Below, piece after piece: positions 1 to 11,211 of a stretch of DNA of 64,000 nucleotides. This DNA comes from Triglochin maritima (lineage: Eukaryota; Streptophyta; Magnoliopsida; Alismatales; Juncaginaceae). The notes below the pieces were generated by a model that made no database searches, was not told the origin of the DNA, and was given only the letters and a program-made list of their open reading frames with translations. Position numbers and translations under genes: made by a program. The DNA is taken from assembly GCA_963682175.1 (NCBI GenBank), contig OY821772.1, forward strand, positions 13,136,743 to 13,200,742, written 5' to 3'. Each line of letters starts with the position of its first letter. The stretch's first letter is position 1.

Positions 1-489
1 GCAAATGTGTTGACTCACGGAAAGAATTTTTTTTTTAAGATACTCAAGGCCCAAAGCTAAAAGAATGATCCATGTCATGGTTGATCCGAATGATACTTCA
101 CCACCAGAGGAGGCGTGCAAAATAATTTAAGGGATAACATGTGTAGAAGGGTTAGTGGTGTGAATATTGGAGGAATGAAGACCAAGTCAGATTTTTATGG
201 GTTAGACTTATATAATAAGCATGCAAAAATTCTAAGTAAGATGTATAAGGTTGAGGTGGAGATATTGAGAGCTATTAATGAAATGTTGAATTAAGACTTT
301 GTGGGTGTGTCAACTGAAAACCCTCACGAGACAAAACTCGTCCTCTAAGGAAACTTGGGGGTTTAAAGGCTTGTTGCACATGCTAAGTGCAACCGTGATT
401 CCTACGAAAGTGAGTTAGGATTTCCCTGTTTTCATTTTTCTTATATTTTGTTTTGCTAGGGACTAGCAAAATCTAGGTGTGGGGGTATT
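1..489 (+). mobile_element. 3' internal end of a Ty3/gypsy-type LTR element
   Basis: This stretch ends in a purine-rich tract (GTGTGGGGG, about 477-485) directly before a TG-starting LTR at 490. That is the usual polypurine-tract to 3' LTR arrangement of plant gypsy elements of the Athila/Tat kind. Upstream, a short open frame (about 150-294) ends in a stop before the tract, but I do not recognise a domain in it. Family assignment rests on the general look of the 3' end, not on a recognised enzyme domain. Confidence 0.4.
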
Positions 490-1440
490 TGATGCATTGC
501 ATACATTGCATCATATGTCTTTCATTTAGATTAATTTTATATCAATAAATGCTATTAAGGTATGTGTTTAATCTTATTTACATAATACAAGGACCTGAAT
601 GCAAATTACCCATATCCCGAGCATAAATGCGTGCAAGAGACTCATTTCTATCATAAAGACAAAGTCAAGATTATCGGGATTCAAATGGAAGTTCATCCAA
701 GCATAAAAGCATTCAAATACCTAATTACAAAAAGGCCCGGGACTTAAGCACAAAAGTAGTCAGGGACTTAATTGCAAAAGCCGAGGACCCGACTGCAAAT
801 TACGAGTACCAAAAGATTATTTTGGAGAAGTTTTAGAGAAAAATTAATTTGGATCTCCAAATATATGAAGAAATTAACTCGGATCTCCAAAGATATGCAA
901 TAATTAATCCGGACGCGCAAATGACAGCTAAAACATACCATAAACACACAGGAAAAATCTGGGTCGATTCTAAGCCAAAAAGGTGGTGATTCCGCCGCAC
1001 CTCATCTACAAATTGCGGCGATTCCGCCACACAAAAGTTGATCCGTGCGCTCAAATTTTTACCAATGCTGTATTGACGCGTGTACTTTCCTTTTATATAT
1101 TGGGATCCCTTGTATCGACTATAAATAGCCCCGAAACCATGTTGTAAAAGGTCCTTAGTTTTTATTCCATCTTTTAACAATAAAATTCTGTTCTTTTATT
1201 TCTTGTTTTTAGTTTTCTTTTATAGTTTCTCTAGGAACCCTTCTCCTTCCCTCCATCCATGAGTTTCTAACTCTCTCCAAAGGGTGGAGGTGACGGATTT
1301 AGGGTGATGAGAAGAAGAATAAAGTTATTATTTTAATTTCGTGTTAGTATATTTTGATTACTTGAGTTTATGTTGAGTTATTTATCATGTAATGCTTTAT
1401 AACTAATATGATTTATTATAAGTTTCAGAATTCTCTAATC
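490..1440 (+). repeat. LTR of the gypsy-type element (right border uncertain)
   Basis: The LTR begins TGATGCATTGCATACATTGC right after the polypurine tract. It contains a good TATA box (TATAAATAG at 1120-1128) followed by transcript-like sequence and a T-rich polyadenylation-like zone. I found no clean terminal CA or primer-binding site, so the right border near 1440 is a guess. It could be the 3' LTR of an element extending left of the window. Confidence 0.45.
1120..1128 (+). promoter_or_regulatory. TATA box of the gypsy-type LTR
   Basis: TATAAATAG lies about 630 bp into the LTR, where the U3/R promoter would be expected. Confidence 0.4.
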
Positions 1441-1647
1441 TAAACCCAATATCTAAACCTCCACCCACTGGACTCCCATCCATCTTTACTTTATTTTTAA
1501 TTTGTTTTTGTTGTTCTCCTTTTAGATAATTAAAAACCAAAAATCTCAAACCAATCTTATTTTTCTCTCTTTCTTCCTTAATCGAAAATCACAAAAATAA
1601 CAATATCTCTCCCTCCTTGTGTTAAACCAGTACTTGCCACGTCTTCA

Positions 1648-1839
1648 TTGACGCCGTGCACTTGCGGTATAAATAAAATTCTCATCAGTCAACAAATTGA
1701 GACATTACAACAAACTTTGGCCTCTTTCATGCGTGTGGCAGACGACATGAGTGCACCGGTGGCTCCAGTAGCCGTACCGTGTGACTGTTGTGGGTTGAGT
1801 GGTCATGTTATCGGGAAATGTCCTTATGTTCCCCTTTGA
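1648..1839 (+). pseudogene. Gag zinc-knuckle fragment
   Basis: The 63-residue frame ends with a perfect C-x2-C-x4-H-x4-C knuckle (CDCCGLSGHVIGKC), followed by Pro and a stop. Such knuckles bind RNA in the nucleocapsid part of retrotransposon Gag. The frame starts at a TTG, with no upstream ATG and no capsid domain, so it is a fragment. It lies between the gypsy LTR and the solo copia LTR and could belong to the former. Confidence 0.4.
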
Positions 1840-3087
1840 ACCTTAGTATCAGCATACCTTTTCCCAAAATGCTCAATATGACCATTACGCATATGCGTTC
1901 TGAAAGGAATGTGTTCTAACAGTTTACTTTTATATGCCAATTATTATGAATTGAATGTGCAAACCTTTTGTTCCTTGATTATGATATTCGTCTTTTGGAA
2001 GTGTTAAGGAAGAGGCGCTTGGTCCTTAACCGTAGAGCTCTAAAAGATAATGGTTTACATAAATCAAAAGTTATTCACAATAATGGTAATTAATATGGAA
2101 CATTAATTACCGAGATAAGATTGTCGTGTTGGTCATCGATTGTTGTAGCTCTACAAATAATTGACGACACGAGTATATAATAGAGGAAAAAATTACTTTT
2201 ATATATTGAATAGACCTAACAAGTAAAACATTATGAAATTGTGTTTCGTGTCATTAATGTTTTTACTATGTCTTGGATCCTAAGATATGAGACTTATATA
2301 TTTTCACTCAAGAAGTGCTTAATTTGATTATTGTCAAAAGTTATCAATGAGTGTAGTGATAAAGACAATAGTTGGTTGAGCATGACTTGTGCTGAAAAAG
2401 ATAGCTAGTCAAATGATTATTATTGCCTCTCTTAATTGAGTGATGATATTAGTGGGCCCCTTGATAAAGTAAAATTATAATGTGCACAATGTAACTTGAG
2501 TTAAGTTACATAGTTATAATTAGCTTAGAGAGATCAAGAAATGAATATAATACAAAGATAACACATTTCTACTTTGTATATATTCTTAATATCATGAGGC
2601 AAGGGACGGACAGAAGTGGTGCACTTACATCACTAAATGGATCGTGTTTTGGTTCGGGTGGAACAAAGACATCTATGCTAATTGGGTGACTATAATGTGT
2701 AGCTAGATACTGCTTATAGTTTGAGATATTAAGTGTTTAATATCACTGCCAATTTGGCTTAGATCCTCCTATAGGTCACACCACAAAACTGGGAAACAAG
2801 AGGTTTGATTTTAAGTTCATATGATGTGTCGGGTTTCATGTGAAAATATGACACATGTGGTGAATGAATAAAATCAATATGTCATGAGAATTGACATAAT
2901 TAGAATCATAATAAATTCATATGAGGTGTATATATTATGGGGTGTAATAATTTAATATTACATACGATAATATATTACATAATATGTGAATTTGCTAAAA
3001 ACCCCAAAAGATCAAATTTTGTTGGAAATAAATCCAAAATTTGACAAAGTCAAAATGAGTGTCAAACACGGTGAACTGTTCATGGTT

Positions 3088-3438
3088 CGGTCGATCAGGG
3101 TATCTTCGGATCGGTTAACCGAATAGGGAACGAGTAAGCGCAATTGGTTGACCAAAATTGCCTGGAGTGTCTGGACAATCAGGTTCGGTTAACCGAGTAT
3201 GCACGGTCAACCGAGAAATAGTATTTTCGGTAGACCGAAGATGACACGGTCATCCGATGATTATGTCCTAGGAGCGATTCTGGTGGGTCAACGGTAGACC
3301 GAGTAAAAGACGTGGTTCGTCCGAATTCTTCCAGGGAATTTTTCTCATACGGATTCGGTCGACCATCTAGCTCACGGTGCACCGAACACATGTTATAACT
3401 GAATGGTTCGGTTGACCGAGTTATGCTCGGTCCACCGA
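3088..3438. repeat. Degenerate GGTCGACC palindrome array
   Basis: Roughly a dozen 8-mers of the form GGTnnnCC/ACC flanked by C and G occur here: GGTTAACC, GGTCAACC, GGTTGACC, GGTAGACC, GGTCCACC, GGTGCACC and one exact GGTCGACC. Spacing is irregular (about 15-50 bp) and the spacers are unrelated. The array ends about 180 bp upstream of the LTR TATA box. Confidence 0.75.
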
Positions 3439-3616
3439 ACAAGAACGATTCTGCCTGAATTATTAAGAGATTAATTAAATCATGGGTGAATTAATTCCAG
3501 ATTTAATTAAAACGTTTTTGTGGGTGCTTATGTGGAAATTAGAGATTAATTTTAGGAGAGAATAAGCAAGAGATCATGGCTAAAGAATAGCTTTTGATAA
3601 GGATGTTTTGGGAGAC

Positions 3617-3625
3617 TATAAAAGG
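3617..3625 (+). promoter_or_regulatory. TATA box of solo LTR
   Basis: TATAAAAGG lies in GC-poor context about 180 bp after the palindrome array, in the position of the LTR core promoter. Confidence 0.5.
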
Positions 3626-4583
3626 ACCCCTACTCCTACTTGTTTAATACTAATGCAAAAAAAAATTCTCTCATTAATCTCTCCCTAATCACCACGAAAA
3701 TCTCTTAGTAAATTTAAGTTTTAGAGATAAGAATCTCAGGAGCTTAAAGATGGGTCATTAGCTAGATTCTAAACCTTGTTAGAGATTGATTGACTAGCTC
3801 CTTTCTCTATAATCTGTTTAGAGTTTGGTGAACACTCGGAGGCAAATCCGTGGACGATTCAACGGGCAACACGACTCCGGATCTTCAAAAAGGTTTTAGA
3901 GAACCTTTAGGTATGATTCTACCTTTGTGATTTATTTTAATAAATGTAGGGTTGCATGCTATTATTATAAACACAAAGTAATGTACATAGAAATTGTTGA
4001 AAATATGAAAATCGATCTTGTATGTTGTATTAAATTTTTTAAAATATATACATACATAGGGACACGAAATCCTACAGTAAGTGCACTAAATTCAATTGCC
4101 CGTTTTGATGTTGCAATATAGTATGGAGATTTGCGAATTTAATCTCTCTTTCTTTGAGGAAAAAGACTTAAGTAGGTAAGCAGGAGAAATTAAGGACTTT
4201 CGGACAAATTTCTTTCTTTTTACTTTTAGTTGCTCATGGCCTCATGTGTAGACCTGGGACATGCACGACACGGCCCAATCGGGTCGCCGCTAGCTGCCGT
4301 GCCGGCCCGGCACAGGCCCAGATCCGGCGCTGGTCGGGTTGATTTTATTGTTTTTGTTCGATTGAGTGTTGAGTTAAGTATACAATCATAATTTAGTTAA
4401 ATAAAATACAAACACAATTAATTTTTTCCCAAAGTAACCAATTTATTTATTAGGAATTGTTAACTCAATTCGAGAAACAAAATATTGATTACATATAAAA
4501 AAAGCCCAAATGCTAATTAAACCTAAGGAGTAATGAAAAAACTCTAAGGGTATTAGAAAAAAATACTCCTTAAACAAAGTGGT

Positions 4584-6517
4584 TTAGTTAAAAAAATTCA
4601 ATCTTCTTTGTTGATGCTGTCGAGAAAAATCATGTTCTGCATTATATCTGCTCCGTCGAACCAATCCTTCAGACATACGCTCATCTCGATAGTTTTGCCT
4701 CTTGTCGAACAAGACCCACTTACCTGCACTAAAAGCAGCCTCCAACGCCACAGTTGACGCCGGAGGACATAATAAGTCTCGCGTCATCAAATAGACTAGT
4801 GAGAACCTACCTGAGTTCTTTCTCCACCAATCTAAAACATCAAATCATTTTAACTCAACAGTACATAAGTAAATTTCAGTGTTTAGATATGCAGTTAATT
4901 CATTTTGGGTCTCAGTTCGTACAACTTTAGCCCTTTTTGACTTAACCAATTCCATTGTGAGTCATCATCATCTGAATCCACTGCAGTTGGAGGTGGTTGT
5001 GATGATGAACTAGCAACATTTGAACCCATTTGTATATTTAGTATTTGATATTATTCAAAATAATCGTTTAACAAAGACTTACAACTATCTACATGCCATT
5101 GAAAATTTTCATAATTCATGTTTTTGTAAATTTGTTTCAAGTAAACTTGTAAACTAGTAATTTTAAATCTAGGATCCATAATAAAAGTTAAACAAAAGCT
5201 AACGGAAGGAGGATTCCAATATTTATTAAACTTAGCCTTCATTACAGTTAAAATCTCATCAAAACCAGAATTTCCCCTATATTTCGGAAATACTTTTGTA
5301 ACTGGACGTATTTCGTAAATAAATATGTTAGCGGTCGGGTAATATTGCCCACTTAATATTTAGTGAAGGTGAAAAAAGGTTTTAAAAAGCTAACATGATA
5401 TTACAAATTTCCAATCTTCGTCGGTTAAAAATGCATCATTTTGTTTTTCATTATAAAAAGTTTGAATTGCAAGATAATGTTAGCACAAGATTTTAACATT
5501 TCATAGGTAGAATTTCATCTATGGGGACATCTAACTTAAATTTCCTAAGTTTAACATCATTATATACATAAAATTCTCTAAATTCCTGATATTTAGATGT
5601 ACTACCACAACCTACCAAAGCAATTGCATTCCTAACATTTTCTACGTATGGTTTAATTAATTGAAGTCCATCTTGTACTACCAAGTTCAAAGTATGACAA
5701 ACACATCTAATATGAAAAAGTGAATCATCTAGAGGTGACTTACAATAATTTATAAGCATTCTTATTGTTGCACTGTTATTAGTAGCATTATCAAATGCAA
5801 TTGCACAAATTTTATTTTCAATAGAATTAACTACGATGATAATGTGATCAAATATAACTTTGGTAGTGTGTGGATGCAAAATAGGAATTTTTTTAATATT
5901 ATTTAACAATCATGAATCATCTAGATAATGAGCAGTTACGCAACAATAAGGATAATTATTTGGACTAGTCCAAACATCACTAGTTAATACTACCTTATTG
6001 TTCATTTCAAAAAAATAATTTATCATTATTGTTCTTTGTTTTTCGAATTTATCCAATGCAACATTTTTAAGAGTTTTCTAGAAAATAGTTTAAATTGGGG
6101 ATTATGATAGAGAATTGCTGCCCTTAGGGATTCAAATTCACATGTGCTAAATGGTAATTCATCTTTAATTATGAAATCAACAATTATTTCTCTACTATTA
6201 TTTGGACAATATTTCCGAAAAGATAAATTTTCACTAGTTTTGTCTAAAACAGATTGACGTGAATCCATTACTGACCCAAGATTGTTCTTAACTTTACATA
6301 CTTTTAAATGTCTACCTAAATGACCCTTTCCCCACTTGATTTACCCGAATGTACATTACCACAATGTTTAATTACTTTACCTTTTTATCTCTTACTTCTT
6401 GAAAATATTTCCACATTGGGCTAGTTTTTCCCTAAAACTGGTAGTAGTTATTTGGGGTGGTATATCAGGAAGGGGTTCTACGGTATCATTATCTTCTGAA
6501 TCTGATGTTGAAGTCAT
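4584..6517 (-). pseudogene. hAT transposase pseudogene (Ac-like)
   Basis: Minus-strand pieces lie in the order of a hAT transposase. An ATG at 6517 begins an acidic N-terminus, followed by a BED-finger-like stretch (about 6330-6430). Next comes the region with DELPFSTCE and NPQFKLFSR (6026-6268), then the catalytic-core piece with AFDNATNN and FHIRCVCHTLNLVVQDGL (5493-5909). A DPRFKI piece (5051-5242) precedes the C-terminal dimerisation motif DLLCPPASTVALEAAFS (4584-4790). Frameshifts and stops separate the pieces, so no active enzyme is encoded here. The terminal repeats confirm the family. Confidence 0.85.
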
Positions 6518-6864
6518 GGAAATTACTAAATATGCAAAGAAAAACTTAATTTTTTTTCCATAAAAGATAAAGTCATGATTAAGGTTGATTAATTAAATTT
6601 AACTACTAAAAAATATTAGAAAAACCTGGGAAATGAAGAGAGGAGTCGCGAAATCAGCGATCAGCGATCAGCGGTCTACTTGTAGATTTAGGCTTCACGC
6701 TTAAACTAAAACTCGACCCGTATCCACCCAAATCAAAACAATTAGAAAAAGATTAGATAAGATTGGAAGAGAATTCGAGAGAATTGTGTGAAAAAATGAG
6801 AGGGGTTGAGAGTTTATATAGGATAGGGGAGAGGGAAATTTAGGAATTTAAAAAAAAACCAAAG

Positions 6865-6946
6865 GCTCTTAGAGCCGTTGGAGCTAATGTTGGCATGACG
6901 TCATGCTAACGTCAGTAGTCCAACGACTCTAAGAGTCGTTGGGCTA
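6865..6946. other. Subterminal hairpin of the hAT element
   Basis: An inverted repeat pairs CTCTTAGAGCCGTTGG with CCAACGACTCTAAGAG (one mismatch). It encloses a second near-palindrome at 6889-6910 centred on ATGACGTCAT. It lies about 100 bp inside the right terminus. Confidence 0.6.
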
Positions 6947-7050
6947 CAGTGTCGTGTCAGGCCCGGCACAAGTTGTCTAGCAGGGTCGTGCCTGGCATGG
7001 CACGACAGTCGTGGCTTTAGCGTGCCCCACCACCCAGGTCTACTAATATG

Positions 7051-8772
7051 TGATGAGGTTTATTCTCAAAAGAAAATCTTAAGTAGTCTAAATCTGCAAG
7101 CATAAATGGGTTTGAGATGTGCAGAAAATAACTAAAATCTAATTACGTTTGCAAATTTGATCCCTCTCCTAGCATGTATTTAGTACTGGAAAACTTGTTC
7201 GGTAACAAAATAGAGCTATAAGAAATCATTTGAGTACAAATGTAAATTATGGATTTCTTTTACGATTTTTTTTTGAAATAACCATGTAAAATTTAAAAAT
7301 TAGAAGAATATAAACCTTAAAAATTTATTTGGCAAAATATGATGTTCAGAAAGATATTTGTGATGTCGTTTTCATTAACCAAAAATGAAATCATCGTTTT
7401 ACCTTTTCTGAAAATGACATCATAAGATGTTATTTTTCAACAAATTAAGAGTCAACATTAATACATAAAAGATAAAAAAATTGAAAATTGAAAAAATTAA
7501 TTTGGGTTACATTAATACCACCAAAGGAAAATTTCTACCTCAATTTGTGCTGCAAAATAAAGATCTTAATTTTTTGTACTACTCTAACAGAGAGAGAGAC
7601 ATTACAATTGTCTTTTTTTCTATACGTTTTGAAATGGAAGAAAATGAATTTAAAGAGAGATTGTCGGATCTCGAGTTTGGTTAATTGATTCGGAGATGCT
7701 AAGATATCTAGTCAGCAAAATTTCTATACAATATTATGTGATACAATTAAAGACCTCAAAAAAATTACTCGAATATGGTGAAAATGTTTACCCAAAGTCA
7801 AAATACTAAAGAGTTTTGTCTGCAACTAGCACGAAAATTCAATTTCTTTATCCAAAAAGTCAAAGATCAAGAATTATACTCTTGGGTAATTTCATAATCA
7901 AATGGAGGATATCTCTCAAGTCAAGCAGCATGATATTTTTTTTTGTCTTTTATGTAAAAGGTAGACCATGATTAGATTTGTTGCATGTAAAATGAAATCC
8001 TTAATCAATTATAGTCCATTTAGATCTCTTAAGATCTAATCACATTACAACAAGGTTTTAGGATTAATTTACTCTAGTTATGATTCTATTAAGATTTAAT
8101 TATATCTTAAGATTCAATAATATTCAATTAAGATTTAATTACATCTTAAGATTCAATCATAGTCAATTGGGATTTAATTAAAATCTCAGTATCCAATCAC
8201 ATCTAATTGGAATCCATTAGTATTCATGAAATTCAAATTATTTTCCACTTGGTCGGATTTGCCTTTTTGTGAGTTTTGTTCACTCGTAATGCTCAAATTA
8301 TGTATTATAATATTATTTTTCTATTTTTGGTATTTTATGATCTTTTATGTATTATTATTGACTATTAATTTCTGGTATGTAAAAAAAATTCATTTTCTAA
8401 AAAACGACATCTGTGATGTTATTTTTTGTTAATAAAAACGATATCACAGTGTCATTTTTTATCATCATATTTTGTCAAATAAGTTTTCTACTTTTATATT
8501 CTTCCAATTTTTTAATTTTTACATAATTTTTTTTTTAAAAAAACACTTTATTCCACGTTTAAATTATAGAACTTGAATTTAATATATACTTCTTCGGATG
8601 CTTGCACCTGCAGGAGAACATATAAAGCCTCTGGTGTAATTTTTTAATTACAAATCTTAAAACATTTCTAAAAAATGATCCTGTTTTGATAGGGTAGGAT
8701 TGAAATTGTGTTGTAGTACGATTTTCATTCCATATAAAGAAAAGCAAATCATATTCATACGTCAATGTTACG
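7051..8772. other. AT-rich intergenic stretch, no gene seen
   Basis: No coding potential or element ends were recognised. From about 8020 to 8220 there is an imperfect repeat of AAGATTTAATTA and CTTAAGATTCAAT words with a spacing of about 35-45 bp. Paired TGATGTCATTTTC-like words occur near 7380 and 8420. Confidence 0.5.
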
Positions 8773-9369
8773 TAGGGGTGTAAACGGAGCGGGTATATGG
8801 GGTGTGTATGGTCATACTTATATATATCCATACCCGCCTAACTTAATGGGTATGGGTACAGGTATATACTCGTTTAAATATTGTTGTACTTGTCTCATAC
8901 TCTTTTAAAAATAGGTATGCTGCGGGTATAACGGGTATAATTTTTGTTTACAAAACGGGTACTTTTGTTAACAAAACGTAATTTGAAAGAATCTAATCAT
9001 GAGATGAGAAATATTTAAGCCCAAAAATGCTAAATTTACTGTTTTCGACATTATGAATAAACCAAAATGATGAGAAATCACCAATTTAGCACAAACAAAC
9101 CACTTTTGTCAACAAAACCCCCCACTTTTTACTATTTTAACTATAATTATATATTATTTTATATACTAATTAAATAATCAAACATGTAAATGTGTAAACG
9201 GGTATGGGTAGAGGTATACTCGTACCCCCCCCCATTTATTAAATGGATAAAACGAGTATGGGTAAACGAGTATAATTTTGTAAATGACTACAAGAATCGT
9301 ACCCGTATCCGTACCCGCTTTTTAAATGAGACAGATAAACAGATAATACTCGCCCCTGTTACACTCCTA
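8773..9369. mobile_element. hAT-type MITE with 8-bp TSD
   Basis: The ends are TAGGGGTGTAAACGGAGCGG (8773) and the inverted CGCCCCTGTTACACTCCTA (ending 9369). The flanks ATGTTACG (8765-8772) and ATGTTATG (9370-9377) match at 7 of 8 positions. The interior is AT-rich with GGGTATGGGTA/TACCCGTA repeats near both ends and no transposase. Confidence 0.8.
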
Positions 9370-9377
9370 ATGTTATG

Positions 9378-11115
9378 TTTTAGCTACCATCTTTAAAATA
9401 TGTTAACTGAACAAAATATTAAAATCTAAATCCTCGGATTCCAATTTTTTCGATAGTTTTGTACGAATTACAAACAATATTAAGTCCAAACACAACGATG
9501 ACTATTTAATAATTCGAATATTTTTTTCTTGGTATGATGAGCATACATAATAATCATCAATACTTCCATAAACGTCAAAAGTGTTCAACAACATTATGGA
9601 AAACGTTTTTTATAATCTAGAACAAAATTTTTTTATAAGATGTGATTTTAAGCAGTAGATCATGCATTCCGCCCGTAATAAATGACTACTTAGAATTTCT
9701 TCCACGAAGTTGTTGGTGGATTGACTTGCCATGGGCACGTCTAAAGGAGAAGTCCAACCAAGTAGAAACCTACCATAATACAAACCCACGACACCACACC
9801 AAATTCCACAACCAATTCTTATATCCTTAATGAATATACGACCAATGACCAATGAACCACAGTCAACTTTGCAGCACATTGAGTGGTTGTAAACTAACCA
9901 TTGAGCAAATTCTATTTAATTTATCATTTCTTTTAGAAAATGCTTTTTACAAATTTTAAGTATGCATGAATGCATCTACCTTGCTTGAATACAATAATCG
10001 CTTTTTTCCTTTTGAAGCGGCAACATCCAATAATTGATCTTAACTATCCAAACATAGGAATGTTTCATATATCTTGTTTTCGATCTTTCTGACTAATTTG
10101 TCTACCCCTTATATGTCATAGCAAATAATGTGTTAGAGATAGTTGCAGAAAAGCAACGCTAAATCGGAATTAATTCAAGAACAATGTTTTCTAAGTATTT
10201 CAATTGTTATGTCTCAGCTTTAACCCACAAAACTCAAATTTTTGGCATTTGTTTTTGACTTTGGGAATTGGTGAGAAAGTGGACCTGCGGTTCACTTTCA
10301 ATTTCTTTCAGGAAGTTCTCGTGTTTGAGTAGTTGGGCTAACCGACAACACACTAGAGATATGGAGGAAATGTTTTCAACAATTGATTGCAAATTCTTAA
10401 CTCCTCGGTTGAAAATCTTTGAACCATCAACAAATTTTCAATATGAAACCCAGGTGCTAAAACTAACTGCAGTCAAAACAAGTGCCTTGTAGCCGAGCTG
10501 ATTGAGAAATGGCCTTCGAGACATGAGATTAAGGGTTCAACACTTGGTATTGTCCCCTGTAGTGTTACTTTACTGTGTTGAAATATGGTTTTCATACCTT
10601 ATATTCACGGTTCAACCCAAAAAGAGCACCTTCCAATTCTTAAAAGCATACACCTCGGTGCATCCCGTGCTGGACCACCTTCAATTTAAATCCATGTTCT
10701 ATCTTGGGTCTTGGAGAATCCTGGATCATCGGGAAAAAACTACAGTCAAATTATACGTATATATGTCTGTATCATACTCTGTGTATCACAGTTTCTGTAT
10801 CCACTTTAACTAGACCGCATAGTACAACACGCTTCGTTGTGCTCGAATATTCTTAATAATAATATTATTATTGATTCTAAAGCTCATCCGAATTGGTAAC
10901 AAGTCATATATTTTTAACAAATTGTTCGTCTTAACAAGTATAATAGAATTAATTATTGGGAGTTTCAAGGTTCTAAAAATTCATACTCTAACACGAACAA
11001 GTTGAAGCCACCATGTGAAAGCATGAATCCTCTCTCCTTCCTCAAATACATCAACACCAATCACACCTACCAACGTCAAAAGCTCACCAACCATCAACCA
11101 ACCATTCATCAACAT
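9378..11115. other. Intergenic stretch upstream of the permease gene
   Basis: No gene or element terminus was recognised. Open frames here (for example 10,268-10,813) show no domain, biased composition or splice context that would support coding. The last few hundred bases are pyrimidine- and CA-rich, as expected of a plant promoter. Confidence 0.5.
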
Positions 11116-11122
11116 TATATAA
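11116..11122 (+). promoter_or_regulatory. Probable TATA box of the permease gene
   Basis: TATATAA lies about 90 bp before the start codon, after a CA-rich stretch. This would place transcription initiation near 11,150. Confidence 0.45.
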
Positions 11123-11211
11123 CCTAATCCCATCTTAACACAGTCATTCCTCAGCTCCACTACCTCTCATTCAAACATATAAGCTTTTGTTCTATCTTGT
11201 CCTCGTGCAAG

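Larger units (their letters stand above)
1901..4076 (+). repeat. Solo LTR of copia family A (2.2 kb)
   Basis: The segment begins TGAAAGGAATGTGTTC and ends GAAATCCTACA. It aligns along much of its length with the reverse complement of the LTR at 20,714-22,710, for example the shared block around 1985-2120 and the MITE-free block around 2450-2830. No internal sequence follows on either side, so it is a solo LTR. The 5-bp flanks (CGTTC before, GTAAG after) do not match, so no target duplication is supported. A TATA box and a GGTCGACC-type array lie inside. Confidence 0.72.
4249..7042 (-). mobile_element. hAT transposon, degraded, with TIRs and TSD
   Basis: The termini are TAGACCTGGG at 4249-4258 and CCCAGGTCTA at 7033-7042, a perfect 10-bp inverted repeat. 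The flanks CTCATGTG (4241-4248) and CTAATATG (7043-7050) match at 6 of 8 positions, as expected for an old 8-bp hAT target duplication. The subterminal regions are GC-rich with repeated CGGCACGACA-like words. A broken transposase lies inside on the minus strand. Confidence 0.85.

Noticed and set aside
11197..11211. Earlier start for the permease at 11,197
   Set aside because: The codon there is TTG; the ATG at 11,212 fits the family N-terminus.
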